Shown here piece by piece: positions 34,431-45,829 of a DNA stretch of 64,000 nucleotides (position 1 is its first letter; each line of letters opens with the position of its first letter). The notes beneath the pieces were generated by a model, which ran no database searches, was not told the origin of the DNA, and saw only the letters and a list, made by a program, of their open reading frames with translations. Made by a program: the position numbers and the translations under genes. The DNA comes from Tolypeutes matacus (Eukaryota; Chordata; Mammalia; Cingulata; Chlamyphoridae), in NCBI GenBank assembly GCA_026826555.1, contig JAKSZT010054334.1, positions 36,521,427 through 36,585,426 on the forward strand. The letters are read 5' to 3'.

Positions 34431-34886
34431 TGTCAGAAAACCACCGCCATAAAACACATGGCCATGGAACCCGCCTGGAACCTGCCTGAGAGAAGGAAAC
34501 CCACTCCCCCCCCCCTGCCCCCAACAGAAAGTGGCTGGAGGAACCTGTGAGAATGTTTCTTGATCATCCAGGATCAAGGGGCCTTATTATTACCACCCCT
34601 TCCCCCCAGAGAATTGATGGGTAGGGTAATCAATCAAAACTGCAAACAGCTGGGACTCCTCCCCCGAACATTAGCAAGTGGGAAGAATAATTAATGGTTT
34701 AAAAAGCAAATGCAGAGACTAAATCAGCCCTTTTTGCCATTTTCCCTCTCTGCCTGGACCAGCAAGCAAATACACCTGGGGACCTGTAATCTGTTATTTT
34801 CTCCCGTTTCTATTCTCTCCTCTCGTTTCCTTAATAAACCACTGGCCTTACTAAAAGTGCATGTTCTTAAATTCATTTATGTAACA
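34431..34886 (+). mobile_element. LTR-like unit, probably ERV class I, unclassified
   Basis: It starts TGTCAGAAAACCACCGCC and contains a C-rich tract (34505-34522). It has a TATA-like GGTTTAAAAAGC, a pyrimidine-rich U3/R part and CCTTAATAAACCACTGGCC, a polyadenylation signal. This order is that of a retroviral LTR. No TSD fits these ends. CACCGCCATA occurs at 34442-34451 and again at 34916-34925, an alternative boundary. Confidence 0.55.
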
Positions 34887-35039
34887 TAGCCAAGAACTTA
34901 GAGGAAATACAGCAACACCGCCATAGTTTTGTATCCTACTTTTAATATTAAGTGTACATATTTCTCACTTTATGTTACTAAATCTATACATTTACTGAAA
35001 ACCTAACATTATTAATAATTTACCTACCATTGTACATCT

Positions 35040-35240
35040 AAGAATGGATGCAGATACAGATACATTCAGGTAGATTTATAAGTTTGTAGATTATTTTACA
35101 TCAAGAAATATGGGGAAGAGGTGGATAGAGTTAGAGATGATATAATAATGTCCATCCAAATTAGTGGATCTGGGTAATGGGTAATATTCTATACTATTTG
35201 TGTCATTTTGCAATAATCCTAAATAAAAATCAGTTAGAGT
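35040..35240 (+). mobile_element. Old L1 3'-end fragment
   Basis: AGATGATATAATAATGTCCA, then GGGTAATGGGTAATATTCTA, then TTTGCAATAATCCTAAATAA follows a terminal L1 3' UTR with polyadenylation-like end. Confidence 0.5.
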
Positions 35241-35573
35241 CCACTATAAAGAGAGAATTGCATGTACAAAAGCAACAAAAAAATTGCTCAATCATGTAGG
35301 ATTCATTAAAAATAAATACCAATCTATTGTATTGGTATTCCAATACAATTGTATTCCCATTAAGGGAAAAACAATTACTCAGAAAAGAACATTAATTTAG
35401 TTAACAAATGAATAAAAGGAAACCTTTCAAGTATAATGATACAATACACAAATTTGCATAGAAAACAATAGAATTTAGAATTACTATTCAAGAAACTATA
35501 ACATAGCTGTAAAAAATGTGACTATGAAAAGTATTACTCAAGGAAAAATACATGCTCTAAATATTTCTACTTT

Positions 35574-35622
35574 GAAGAAGAAGGAGAAGGAGGAGAAAGA
35601 AAAGAAGAAGAAAGAAGAGGCA
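35574..35622. repeat. Purine tract (GAA/GGA-rich)
   Basis: A run of GAAGAAGAAGGAGAAGGAGG type with only purines on plus. Confidence 0.9.
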
Positions 35623-36038
35623 GCTTCTAAAAATCCAAATCATATCAAATAAAATCCGGATACAATGCGAAGACAGGCGAAAAATCATGGTAAATCTCTC
35701 AGTATGCATGTGAAGGCATCCAAAGATATTGTTTTGTTCTTGATATTGTTAGTGAAATATAAACTTGAGTACGTTTTTTAAAAATGTAGGGTGACCATAA
35801 GTTAAATGAAAATAAGATTTATAAACTTCCAAATCCCTGTAGAAAAAAAAAGAGAAGAAAAAATTGGGAAATTTAATAAAAAGTCTGAGGAAAAAAAAAA
35901 AAAGAAATAGATGAAATTTCTATCTCAGGGCTTCTACCTCCTCTGAGAAGTAGGAGCCAAGATCATCTGCTGAGAATGTAGAGTTATATGGAAAATAGAG
36001 AAGGTTTGAAATAATAATTAGGGAGATAGAGCAGACTG

Positions 36039-36042
<4 letters not shown>

Positions 36043-36071
<29 letters not shown>
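36043..36071. repeat. A homopolymer
   Basis: 29 consecutive A, eight bases before a perfect hairpin (36080-36102). Confidence 0.95.
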
Positions 36072-36079
36072 CAGGAAGA

Positions 36080-36102
36080 TTTCTAGCCCCTTGGGCTAGA
36101 AA
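36080..36102. other. Perfect 10-bp hairpin
   Basis: TTTCTAGCCC, loop CTT, GGGCTAGAAA. No T tract follows, so it is not a simple Pol III or bacterial-style terminator. It lies directly after a 29-A run. Confidence 0.85.
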
Positions 36103-36159
36103 ACCAAATTTTGGCGCCTGTCTACTCGTTCTTGTACAAGGTAGTAGCACGCAGCTACC

Positions 36160-38087
36160 TCCATAGGGGTATGAAAAGGGCAGATGATTGAATTCACCTA
36201 GGATTAAAATTTTTCTAGGATAGGTGATAAAAGAACATGGAACAAGGACTTTTAAGGGATTTGCAATACAGTGATTGGGGAAAAAGGCTTTGGAAATGGA
36301 ATACAGGTAGGCAGAGAAGTCTAGTTAGGAGGATATCTTCAAACAGAAAGTCAAGAGTGCAGTTCAGGTCCTCATTTACAGCATAGAACTAGTAAATGGC
36401 CACTTTGTGGAGGTAGTATCTTCCTTTCACTGCTATGGTAATGTCAAAGTATAATTTTCATATAAAAGCATGACTCAAACAGATATAGAATGAATATATG
36501 GTAAAGATTTATTGAATGAGGAAATAAGCAGGCTAGTGATGCTGCTTGAAAGAGGATATGAGGCACAGAGATTAATATAGTCATACAATAATGGCATGCT
36601 AAAATAAGTTTGCTAAGTTGGAGTCAAAACTGGTTAATATTCTCTAGGAGACAATATTGAAATATTTGGAGTTATCTTCTCTAGCAAACAGAAATCACTT
36701 TCATTTCTATTGGGAAAATTTATACAAATAAACATGTAACAACACTACAAGAGTCTAGATCCTAATTAATAGTACATAACAAGTCGAAAAACAAAATAAG
36801 AACCTTCCATAGGGAGTTAAATAGTTTGTGGGTGGTCCTGTTAGACAATGCTGCAGTATGATTCTGAAAAGAAATCAAGTCCATCCTTTTGCACTATAGC
36901 CAGGTTTGGATAATTTTTCTTAACAAATATATATGACCTCTTAAAAATCTCAGGGCCCAACCTAAATTCCTATCAGACTTTTACCTCTTCTTTACCCTTA
37001 CTAGACACTTGGATATTCTCAAAAGTATGTTTCCACCTATTTTCTAATCAGTTATTTTTCTGGGATTTTCAGAGTCTTCTTATATGTAGAAATTATGACA
37101 TGAAAGGGGAGTAGAGCAGGTTCCTCTCTCTTTTCAGGCTGTTATGAAGCAAAAGTTCTGTATGCCAAACCCTGAGTCACTACCCCCACTCCAGCTCCAT
37201 CGGCTTTCTAATTTCAAGCCAGTCAAATTTTGGCATTGGGTTGACTGTCCATCTAATGTTTTGGTGTGAATTTCTACCTTTTCTGTGTCTACTTTATTAC
37301 TGTAGAAAGTGGAAGACACCTCACATCCCTCTCCAAAGACTGCCTGGAGTGTCCCTATTCATCTAGCATATAAGATATGGGAAAAAAGACAACTTCAGAG
37401 GTTGTTTTAATTTGTCCCATATGCAAACCACTTCTCCACAGGTTTCTGCTCAATGTTACAGATTTTCCCATTACATTAAATGATTAAGGGAGCAGGTTTT
37501 TTTGTATTTTTCTGTCCTGTTCAAAATGTTTATTTCTGAAGTAGATTTGCTCTATATTAATGTTTTGTTACATGAGATAAAATTTGGATTTTATGTGATG
37601 ATGTTTAAATTTATTAGTAAGCTTGACGATAATTTCAACAAATTACTCTGTCATGTCAAAAAGCTATCTTTATAAGAGTTCAAAGAACTAAAATTTGAAT
37701 AAAAGAGAGTGTTGTTAAGCCTGGACAGTTGCTGCTTCTCATAACACTCCAACATAGTCATGCATCTTTAATGAATGTTTGTGAATTCATATTTCCAATT
37801 ATTCATTAAAATTCATTGTTAGATGCTATGAATATGCTATTGCATGAATTTCCATGAATATAAAATGAAAATCAAAACACATGATGTTAAATCTTCAGAA
37901 ACATTTCCTCAAAATGATACTAAGGTTCATGTTTATAAATAATATTTAAAGTTCCATATTTTTACTGATATTTATAATTCAAAATTAATTGCATCTCATT
38001 GCACATTACCTGTATGAGTAAAATGCTAAAAGTAATTACTAAAGTAAAAATATTGAACATGTTGTTTTAATTGTCTCCTCTTCACCC
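36160..38087. other. Unassigned DNA
   Basis: No recognisable repeat family or coding signature. A 61-codon minus frame at 37134-37319 has no domain. Confidence 0.45.
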
Positions 38088-38572
38088 TGTTGGTGAGGGA
38101 AGGACTCCCAACCTCGATTTATGGTGATAGCTGAACACACAACATCTGACACTGGGCAGATGAGATAAACAGCAATTTATTAGTTACAGATACTTGCAGT
38201 ATGGTGGAGGAGGACTCGGCATGCCATGCAGAACCACAGTCGGTTTGCACGTGGGAAAAATAAACAACCAGGAGCAGTAGGATACAGTTATTATAGTAGC
38301 AAGAGGATGGGATGTCTCCTGGTTCCTGTAGGAAGAGGCAACTGGATCATTTGAATAAGTCCACCGGCAAGCAGGGAACTGTAACTTGCTACATAAGTAT
38401 AAGCAGGAACTGTACCTGGTCCCTATGATAAGGATGGTTGTTTGGTCAGGGGACCTAATCCATGGGAAAAAGTTAGGGAGGGGAACTTGTGGTTAGGTCT
38501 CTTGAGACCCTCCTGATTTCACAAGCTGTCAAAGCAGCAGATAATATGAGGCTTTAATTTTAGGTCTTTACA
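38088..38572 (-). mobile_element. Solo LTR-like element, antisense, unclassified
   Basis: The plus strand begins TGTTGGTGAGGGAAGGACTC and ends GGTCTTTACA, so minus reads TGTAAAGACC...CCAACA. On minus an AATAAA (CTAATAAATTGCTG) lies about 90 bases before the end, as in an R/U5 layout. No clear TSD. It may be ERV class I or II. Confidence 0.55.
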
Positions 38573-38871
38573 CCACATGCTCTTTTATGATGAAAAATAT
38601 TAACCATTGAAGAATTTCTGACATCAACTATTGTTGTTTCACATGTGGAATTTTAAAAACTATGCAAATTTAGCTTCATGAATCTACATCTTCAGGGATA
38701 AGGTGGATGGATGTGTGAGTGTATCTTTAAGGTAACTTGCATGTAGATAAATATTGCATTTTAAAAATTTTGACATTTACAAAAATTTATAACATAATTT
38801 TTTTGGCATTTTTTTTAGTAGTCTCTAGCTGGACTAGCAGCTCTTGGGCAGGCACACATTCACTGATGCAT

Positions 38872-39324
38872 TGTCCTGGCATGAATAGAGTCTCCACAGA
38901 ATTCATGTCCACCAAGAACCTCACAGTGGGATCTTACTTGGAAACAGGGTCTTTGCAGATGTAATTAAGCTAAGAAGAGTTCACACTGAATTGGGGTGAA
39001 CACTAAATCTCAAGACTGGTGTTCATACAATAAGAGAGAACAGACAGAGACACAAGAGAGAGCGAGAATAAAACCATTTTTAGACGGATACAGAGATTGT
39101 AGTGGTACAGCTGCCAGCAAGGAACAGCAATGATTGCTGGGAATCACCAGAAGCTGGAAGAGGCAAGGAACTGTTCTTCCCTAGATTCTTCAGCGACAGC
39201 ATGGCCCTGCTGACAACTTGATTTTAGATGTCTAGCCTCCAGAACCAAAAGAACATAAATTTCTTTTGTTTTAAGGTACCGAGTTTGTGGCAGCTTCTTA
39301 CATATGCCCTAGGAAACTAATACC
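38872..39324 (+). mobile_element. MLT1-type (MaLR) LTR
   Basis: TCTTACTTGGAAACAGGGTC, TTTGCAGATGTAATTAAGCT, TAGATGTCTAGCCTCCAGAA and the end CTAGGAAACTAATAC are in MLT1 order. TG and CA are partly mutated and no TSD is seen. It directly abuts the 5' side of an antisense L2, suggesting insertion there. Confidence 0.82.
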
Positions 39325-39564
39325 GTCACCAAATATTTATTGGAAAGTCTGATTTTGTAGGTTTGATCATTCAACAGTGAACAAACAAGACATAACATTT
39401 CTCTTTCATAGAATTTCTTTTGTGGTTAGAGAAGAAGCAACACGTGCAAATACACATGCATTTATTTCGATATAACATCTCACCTCGTAAAGGCTATAAA
39501 AACCAGTGAAGTATGGTAAGGGTGACACAGAGCAAAAGAAAATGTTATTGAATATTAGATGGCC

Positions 39565-39789
39565 TGAGGAGCCAATGGCCAGGGGTTGAGTGCAGGCTTC
39601 CCACATGGGAGATCCCAGGTTCCGTTCCTGGTGCTTCCTAAAAAAAAAAAACAAATAATATGCAAAACAAATGAACAAAACAATTCAAGGGAGCTGATGT
39701 GGCTCAGTGGTTGAATGCCAGCTTTCCACATAAGAGGTTCTGTTTTCAAACCCTGGCCCAGGTACCTAAAAAAAAAAAAAAAAAAAAAA
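39565..39789 (+). mobile_element. Dimeric DAS-type SINE (dimer 1)
   Basis: Two tRNA-like heads in the same orientation (about 39565-39660 and 39690-39789) each have an A/B-box layout (TGGCTCAGTGGTTGAATGCC in the second) and an A-rich linker/tail. One TSD brackets the pair: ATTAGATGGCC (39554-39564) and ATTAGATTGCC (39790-39800), 10/11. It therefore inserted as one unit, or the second went into the first's tail with the outer TSD kept. Confidence 0.85.
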
Positions 39790-39920
39790 ATTAGATTGCC
39801 AGGAAAGTCATCTGTGAGGAAGTGATACTATGCAGAGATTTAAATAAATTGAGGGATTAATTCCTAGCAGATTTTTTTATGGAAAAACATTCCTTGAAAA
39901 AGGAACAGCAAGAGCAAAAG

Positions 39921-40124
39921 TGGGAGCAGATGTAGCTCAAGTGGTTGAGCGCTGTTTCCTATGCATGAGGTCTGGGGTTCGATCCTCAGTACCTCCTATA
40001 AACAAAACAAACAAATGGAAAAACCAAATCTCTTTGGGGAGTAGATGTAGCTCAGTGGTTGAGTGCCTGCTTCCCATGTATGAGGTCCTGGGTTCAAATC
40101 CGGAAACCTCCTAAAAAATAAAAA
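39921..40124 (+). mobile_element. Dimeric DAS-type SINE (dimer 2)
   Basis: The first monomer starts TGGGAGCAGATGTAGCTCAA with B box GGGTTCGATCC. The second starts near 40036 with GTAGATGTAGCTCAGTGGTT and B box GGGTTCAAATCC. A probable TSD, AAGAGCAAAAG and AAGAGTGAAAG (9/11), brackets both. A 64-codon frame across it is only SINE translation. Confidence 0.87.
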
Positions 40125-40530
40125 AAGAGTGAAAGACCCTGCATAGGCATGAGCTTGGAGTAGTCAAGGATCAGTAAGGGGATCAATGTCACTGGAGAAG
40201 ACTGTCAACAAGAATTAGAGTGATAGGGGTCAAGTTCAGAAACAGAGCAGACAACCAAGTGGTGAACGGATTTTTAAAAATTCAAGATAAGGACTTCAGA
40301 TTTTGTGCAGAGAAGTAAGATAATCTGAATTAATTTTTTTAAAAAAACTACTCTTTTGTATGGGGAATAAACTGAACATGGACAAGAATAGGATGAAGAA
40401 GACTGGTTAGGAAGTGATAGCAAAAGACCAGGGAAGATACTCTGGGACTTAGACGAGGGTGATAGAAGCAGAGGTAACAAAAGTGGTAACATTCTAGATA
40501 TATTTTTAGAGTAGGCACTTTCTTACATCA

Positions 40531-41455
40531 TCTACTCTCTATGTACATCAAAAGCCTGGGTGCTCAATGTCATTTGAGGCCACATTTTTAGTAAATTTCA
40601 GCAGCAAAATTTAAAATAAAGTTTTAAAAATAATTATACCTTTGACATTTAAAAAAATACATTTTAAAGGAAGAAATTTTGATTAGTAAGTAAATATACA
40701 GAGAGGGAAAATCACCTAGAACTCCACAGTGTAGCAGTAACTGTTCACACTGTGGTGTTTATGCTTAGTGTAGTCTTTTTCTATAACTATTTATATTTCT
40801 TAACTGAAATCATATTATTTATTCACTTGGAGTCCCTATTTTGACAAACTTAAGTTTTCCACACTTTTAATTTTTTTCACATAACTTTAAGGTATTATTT
40901 TAAAAATAATTTCTCGAAGCCATATAGAATTTTTTGACAGTTACGTCACAGTTTACTCAGTCAAGGCATTATTTTAACTCAGATTCTTATAAAAAGGATA
41001 AAAAGATAGTCAACTAAATGCATGATATAGGATTAGTGCTTGAGGAAATTTACTCAGTATTGGGTTTTCCTAAATTTCTATCCTTAACCCTCTTCTTTCC
41101 TGGCTGTATATGTGTTCCTAGATATCCTCACTTGTTTTCTTGCTTTAACTGTCAACTAAATACATATTGAACACTTCAATCTATATTTTAAGATGTGACC
41201 CACTGCAAATCTTCATACTCTTGTATGAACAACAGTTCAAATTTGCTTAGAATGTTTCTGCATATGAGATACAAGACCTCCAAACTCATGTTGAATATTA
41301 AAATTATCTTTCTCAAACCAACCCCCAAAGAGAATCTTCTACCAAATTTCCTACTTTGGTTAAAGGCACTCATTTACCCAAACCAGATAATTGCCAAGCC
41401 TTCAGATACTTCTCTTTCACTCATGCTACTTTTAAGTAGTACTTTACATGAGTAA
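40531..41455. other. Unassigned AT-rich DNA
   Basis: No feature can be supported; overlapping 61- and 86-codon frames at 41188-41455 have no domains. The last few hundred bases may be decayed L2. Confidence 0.45.
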
Positions 41456-41459
41456 TTAG

Positions 41460-42215
41460 TAGACAGCTCTCAAACCTTGCCTCTCCTCACCATCTATATT
41501 GATAACTCCTTAACCTCAGTTCCTATTTATCATTTATCTGGACTCATGAACCAATTTTGTAACTTCTCTTTCTGCCTCCACCTACACCTTTCCATAAAGT
41601 CTGTATTGTGATGATTTTACATCCATACTTTTATGTTTCAATGATTTCTCATTATCTTTATAACGATTTAAAATTTCTTAGGTTATCTCCTCCAAAGTAG
41701 ACTCAATTCCCCATCCTTTCTAAGGGACACTCCTTTCTCCAATAATGCCAAACTAATTTGGCATTTGCATACACATTATGTTGTTTCAGATTTTCTTTTC
41801 CCAGTGTGCATTTCCCCCCCTTTGCCTATTTGACCAAATTTCTTTCTTAATTCACAGACGATCCTAAGCTCAAAACAAGAGAATGAATTTAACTGAATCC
41901 AATCTCTGTTTGTCACCTTTTTTGTGACTGACCCTCTATCCCTAGTAAATCAGAACTAATCATCACTTCTCAGTATTATTTCAGAACATTGTACATAGTT
42001 TAAATACTGCATCCATGAACACTATGTACCTACTTCTAGCATAATACCATATTGTTTGTATCTTTTATATGACTTCATCTCCTTTTTAGACTAGCTGTTG
42101 GAAATAAAGAATCTTATATCATTTGCTTTTGTATCTCTTGTGCCTTGCACAGTGCCTAGCATAAATAGAACTCAATATTGTTTGTAATGCAATTAAAAGA
42201 ATAAATAAGTGACAA
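41460..42215 (+). mobile_element. L2, sense, 3' half
   Basis: TCTCAAACCTTGCCTCTCCT, CCCCATCCTTTCTAAGGGAC, then TTGTGCCTTGCACAGTGCCT and CATAAATAGAACTCAATATT, the typical L2 3' terminus. Confidence 0.72.
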
Positions 42216-43023
42216 CTACTAAATAACACAGACTATTATTTAAATATTTCTCCTTAAACTATTGAATAATCTCTTATGCAAAACTCAGGTTTGATAGCTC
42301 TAGAACAACGTTCTTCATCTGCTTTTCTGTCAATAGCTGACCATCTCCTAAGTCTCAAGGCAGTTTTTTCTCCTGTGGTTTGATCAGGCAACTCCTGAAG
42401 AATTAAAGAGATTTCTCAATATCTGTAGTTACTCAAAGTTCACATCATAATGTGCAGAAATTCCATCAAGCACATCTCTCTTATTCTGGCTCTTATTCTT
42501 TTCTAATTCACTGATGCTCATATATATTGCTAATTCAAGAATTCAGATATGAATTATATCTCCAATGCATGCTCTATAAAATCACCTGTATAACTGCTCT
42601 CACTGCTAAACAATATAGGGAAAAAAAACTGATTTCTAGGCAAAAAATTTAAAAAGACACCTTTAAAAGATTTTTCTAGTACCAGCTGGTGCTGGCATTT
42701 CTGATAGGTACCATGAGACTAGTTCTGGGAGAGTTGGAAAAACACTGGAAACTGGATCAACTGCTCATGGCAGGGTGAAGAATATCTGACAGGATGACAT
42801 TGACCTGAACAGATAGCAAACTGGAAGAGCAGGTCCCTTCTCTCCTTTCCCAGTCCCTCTAGCCACCCATATTGGCAAAATGGCCATATTTCTCTCATTG
42901 AGAGCTGAGAATGACCTCTCATTGGAGAAATATGGTTTGCAGAATTCCAACCCCAGTACCACAAAAGTGGAGTATAGAAGTGAGTATGTGGAGTAAAGAA
43001 ACAACAGTTTAATAACTGACATA
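42216..43023. other. Unassigned DNA
   Basis: Overlapping minus frames at 42719-43064 lack domains. The stretch 42700-43000 may be an old LTR or L1 piece, but I cannot name it. Confidence 0.4.
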
Positions 43024-43028
43024 CAAAC

Positions 43029-43464
43029 TATTGGGGCTTGAATCATGTCCCCGTCAAAAGGCATTTTCAGGTCCCAACCACTGGTCTTGGGGGTGTGAAC
43101 CCATTTGCAAACAGGACCTTTGAAGATGTTATTATTTTAGGTATGCCCAAACAGAATGAGGGTGGTCCTTAAACAATAAAGCCGAAGTCCTTAAAAGCAA
43201 AAGAATTTGGACACAGAAAGTAAAGCCACAGGAGCAGCCAGAAGCTGAAAGTCAACAGAACCAAAGAGAAAGGAGAAGATGCTGCCATGTGCATTTCCTT
43301 GTGATGGAAAAGCCAAGGAACCCCAAAGATTTCCAGCCGGCCAGAAGGTACCTACTCCAGGAGGAAGCAAGCCTTCTAGCTTCTGAAACCATGAGTCAAT
43401 AAATTCCTGTTGCTAAACCAACCCATTTTATGGCTTTGGTCTTAGCAGCTAGGAAACAAAAACA
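43029..43464 (+). mobile_element. ERVL/MaLR-type LTR with perfect 5-bp TSD
   Basis: GGGGCTTGAATCATGTCCCC, GGACACAGAAAGTAAAGCCA, AGATGCTGCCATGTGCATTT, a polyadenylation-type AGTCAATAAATTCCTG and the end AGCAGCTAGGAAACAAAAAC are in LTR order. CAAAC at 43024-43028 and 43465-43469 is a perfect 5-bp TSD. The initial TG is mutated to TA. The family is probably lineage-specific. Confidence 0.86.
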
Positions 43465-43924
43465 CAAACCCATATCAAATCACTGTTGGAATAAAGGAAC
43501 CTAGAAATCAGGTCCCTCAAGCACAGGCTTCATCTTTGATAGGAGCAATAACAGACTGCTGTCAATTAACAGCCAACAAGCATGACTGAATTATATTCCT
43601 GGACAATTTTCTCTCACTCACAAATACAAAGCTAAATTCTTCAGAATATTTTCATTCATAAGCAACCACTAACTTTACCTGAAAATATTTTTTCTGTGTC
43701 CAAAGGGATACAATCAATTTGAATGTTTCATAGAATGTTTTATTAGGTTGTACCAGTTTTGAATTAAATTATCACCATGATGATATTCATCAGCACGTTC
43801 CTCAATATGTAGGCAAAAAACTAATTATTTTGAATTACATTTGCATTATTTAGATGATTACATTGTAGCACTAACATAAAATCTTCCTGAAGTTGCTGGG
43901 CCACATTTGCCCCCTTTTTCAGTT

Positions 43925-43985
43925 GGTGTGTCCCAATGTGCAGCACGTAGTAGGCCCTCAGTGTAATTTTGCTAAATAAAAGAGC
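43925..43985 (+). mobile_element. L2/MIR-type 3' terminus
   Basis: GCAGCACGTAGTAGGCCCTC and AGTGTAATTTTGCTAAATAA resemble the common L2/MIR 3' end. Short and isolated. Confidence 0.45.
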
Positions 43986-44169
43986 ATCATTTACTCTTTA
44001 AAAATCTCACCTTGCGAGACATATTTGATAATTTCAAAAAGAGGAATGAAGGAATATCCTACAGGTTTATCTGCTTCTTTCCACCTTTCATGATTTCTCC
44101 AATTAAAATATATTTAAAAATGTATTATAAGTCACAATTCTTATTATGGTCAAAATAGAATACAATTCA

Positions 44170-44402
44170 GGGATTGAATGTGGCTCAAGAGGTTGAGCAC
44201 CTCCTTCCCAAAGAAAAGGTCCCTGGTTCGGTCTCCAGTGCCTCTTAAAAAACAAAAACAAAACAACAAGCAGACAAACAAAAAAACCAACTCATGGGAG
44301 CCCATGTAGCTCAGTGGTTGAGCACCAGCTTCCCACATTCAAGGTCCTAGTTCAATCCCCAGCCCTGGTACCTCCAAAAATTAAATAAATAGATAAATAA
44401 AG
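44170..44402 (+). mobile_element. Dimeric DAS-type SINE (dimer 3)
   Basis: The first monomer (GAATGTGGCTCAAGAGGTTG, B box TGGTTCGGTCTCC) and the second (GGGAGCCCATGTAGCTCAGT, then GTTCAATCCCC) are in the same orientation, joined by an A/C-rich linker. TACAATTCA (44161-44169) and TACAATGCA (44403-44411), 8/9, bracket the pair. Confidence 0.85.
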
Positions 44403-44739
44403 TACAATGCATTAAGGGTCTAAAGTACTTTTTAGAAGTATATACCTTAAACAAAGCAGTGCAAATGAAAGTTAAAATACAAGCAAACACACAAATATCT
44501 ATATACATATATAAATATATTACGTATATTCATATTAGCTTAAGTATCTTAATGTACTTAAAATAATTGTTTTATAGTTGCTGGTATTCATAAAACATCT
44601 TTAAAATAAAATAATTATATAATCTCAATATCATTGCATTATATCTAAATATATTATATATTAATATTTTGCATTTTATATTATCTAATATATCAATTAT
44701 GTAATATATCTGTATATAAATATACATCTACTTTATTAT

Positions 44740-44850
44740 TAATATAACTAATATTTATTAAGTGCTAACAATATTCTGTACATGGCATAGTAAACATAGA
44801 TGACATGAAGAGAAATAAGACATTCTTTATCCTCAAGGAACTTTTAGTTT
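44740..44850 (-). mobile_element. L2 fragment, antisense
   Basis: TAATATTTATTAAGTGCTAA, CTGTACATGGCATAGTAAAC and ATCCTCAAGGAACTTTTAGT have the antisense L2 3'-end layout. Confidence 0.55.
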
Positions 44851-45017
44851 TTTCATTTCTTTTTCTTTTTCATTGTCATTGACTTCTCAATCTTTTATAG
44901 CAGGTTACAAACATATTTTATAATAGTGGTGGTATCAAGAATAAAATAATTAATAATTTAAAAAATAACAATAATAATGCTTTGAGTTTTCATAGGACTA
45001 TATATTTCTCAAAATGC
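44842..45017. repeat. Local duplication, copy A
   Basis: TTGACTTCTCAATCTTTTAT, AGCAGGTTACAAACAT, ACAATAATAATGCTTTGAG and ATATATTTCTCAAAA recur in order at 45656-45816. Small indels are in the AT-rich middle. Confidence 0.8.
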
Positions 45018-45655
45018 ATCTGCATACATTCTCTATATTCTCATTTTGGTCCATGAATTAGTGCTAGGATATAGAAAGATTACATATTATCTTTCTTTTA
45101 CATATAAGAAGAATGAAGTCAGTGAAAGTTCATAAATAATACTATCTGTATACATTTTAAATCATTTAATTTGTAACTGAATTTAAAGGACCTAAGTTAA
45201 AATTTTTTTTTCCATTCTTAAATTACATTATTTTCTACACACACTATAAAAATCTATTTTTTTTTAATTTGAAATAAATCTTTAGTTTGCTGTTTGCCCT
45301 TGAGATGGTAAAATTGTCTGAAGTTTCTAAGAAAAAAAGCCAATGTGAAACTTCATTAGCTGAAACTTCATCTAATTTATGTGTTTCCTTTTGTGATACC
45401 TTATTCCCAAAGCAGAATGCATTACTTTCTCATCTATGCTCCAACAGCAAAATTCTTAATTCTGTCTGTAAAAAATGTATCTCATATAAACATTTCCCAG
45501 AACTTTCTTAACATTAGAGGAATAGTCACCATGAAATATTTTTAAAACTTTGTATCCACCTCTTTATATAGATACTTCTCTGCATAAGCTCACTTATATT
45601 CATTAAGAATTCAGAATGTAACCAATATTTAAAAGTTTTAACAATTTTGTATCGT

Positions 45656-45816
45656 TTTTAGTTTTTTTCTTTTTCTTTTTCTTTTGTTGTTGACTTCTCA
45701 ATCTTTAACAGCAGGTTACAAACATAGTGGCAGTATCAATAATGATAATAAATGTAAAAAACAATAAAACAATAATAATACCTTGAGATTTCCTAGAACT
45801 GTATATTTCTCAAAAT
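45656..45816. repeat. Local duplication, copy B
   Basis: TTGACTTCTCAATCTTTAAC, AGCAGGTTACAAACAT, CAATAATAATACCTTGAG and GTATATTTCTCAAAA pair with copy A in the same orientation, about 0.8 kb away. Confidence 0.8.
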
Positions 45817-45829
45817 TCTTTGCCCAGAG

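Larger units (their letters stand above)
39326..40530 (-). mobile_element. L2, antisense, interrupted by two SINE dimers
   Basis: AATATTTATTGGAAAGTCTG, CATTCAACAGTGAACAAACA, AAAAGGAACAGCAAGAGCAA, ATAAGGACTTCAGATTTTGT and ATGAAGAAGACTGGTTAGGA are antisense L2 blocks in order. SINE dimers at 39565-39789 and 39921-40124 split it into three. Confidence 0.78.

Noticed and set aside
39920..40114. 64-codon frame, and similar frames at 34254, 39555, 44150, 62744
   Set aside because: They are chance translations of SINE heads; the recurring peptide words come from the tRNA-like sequence.
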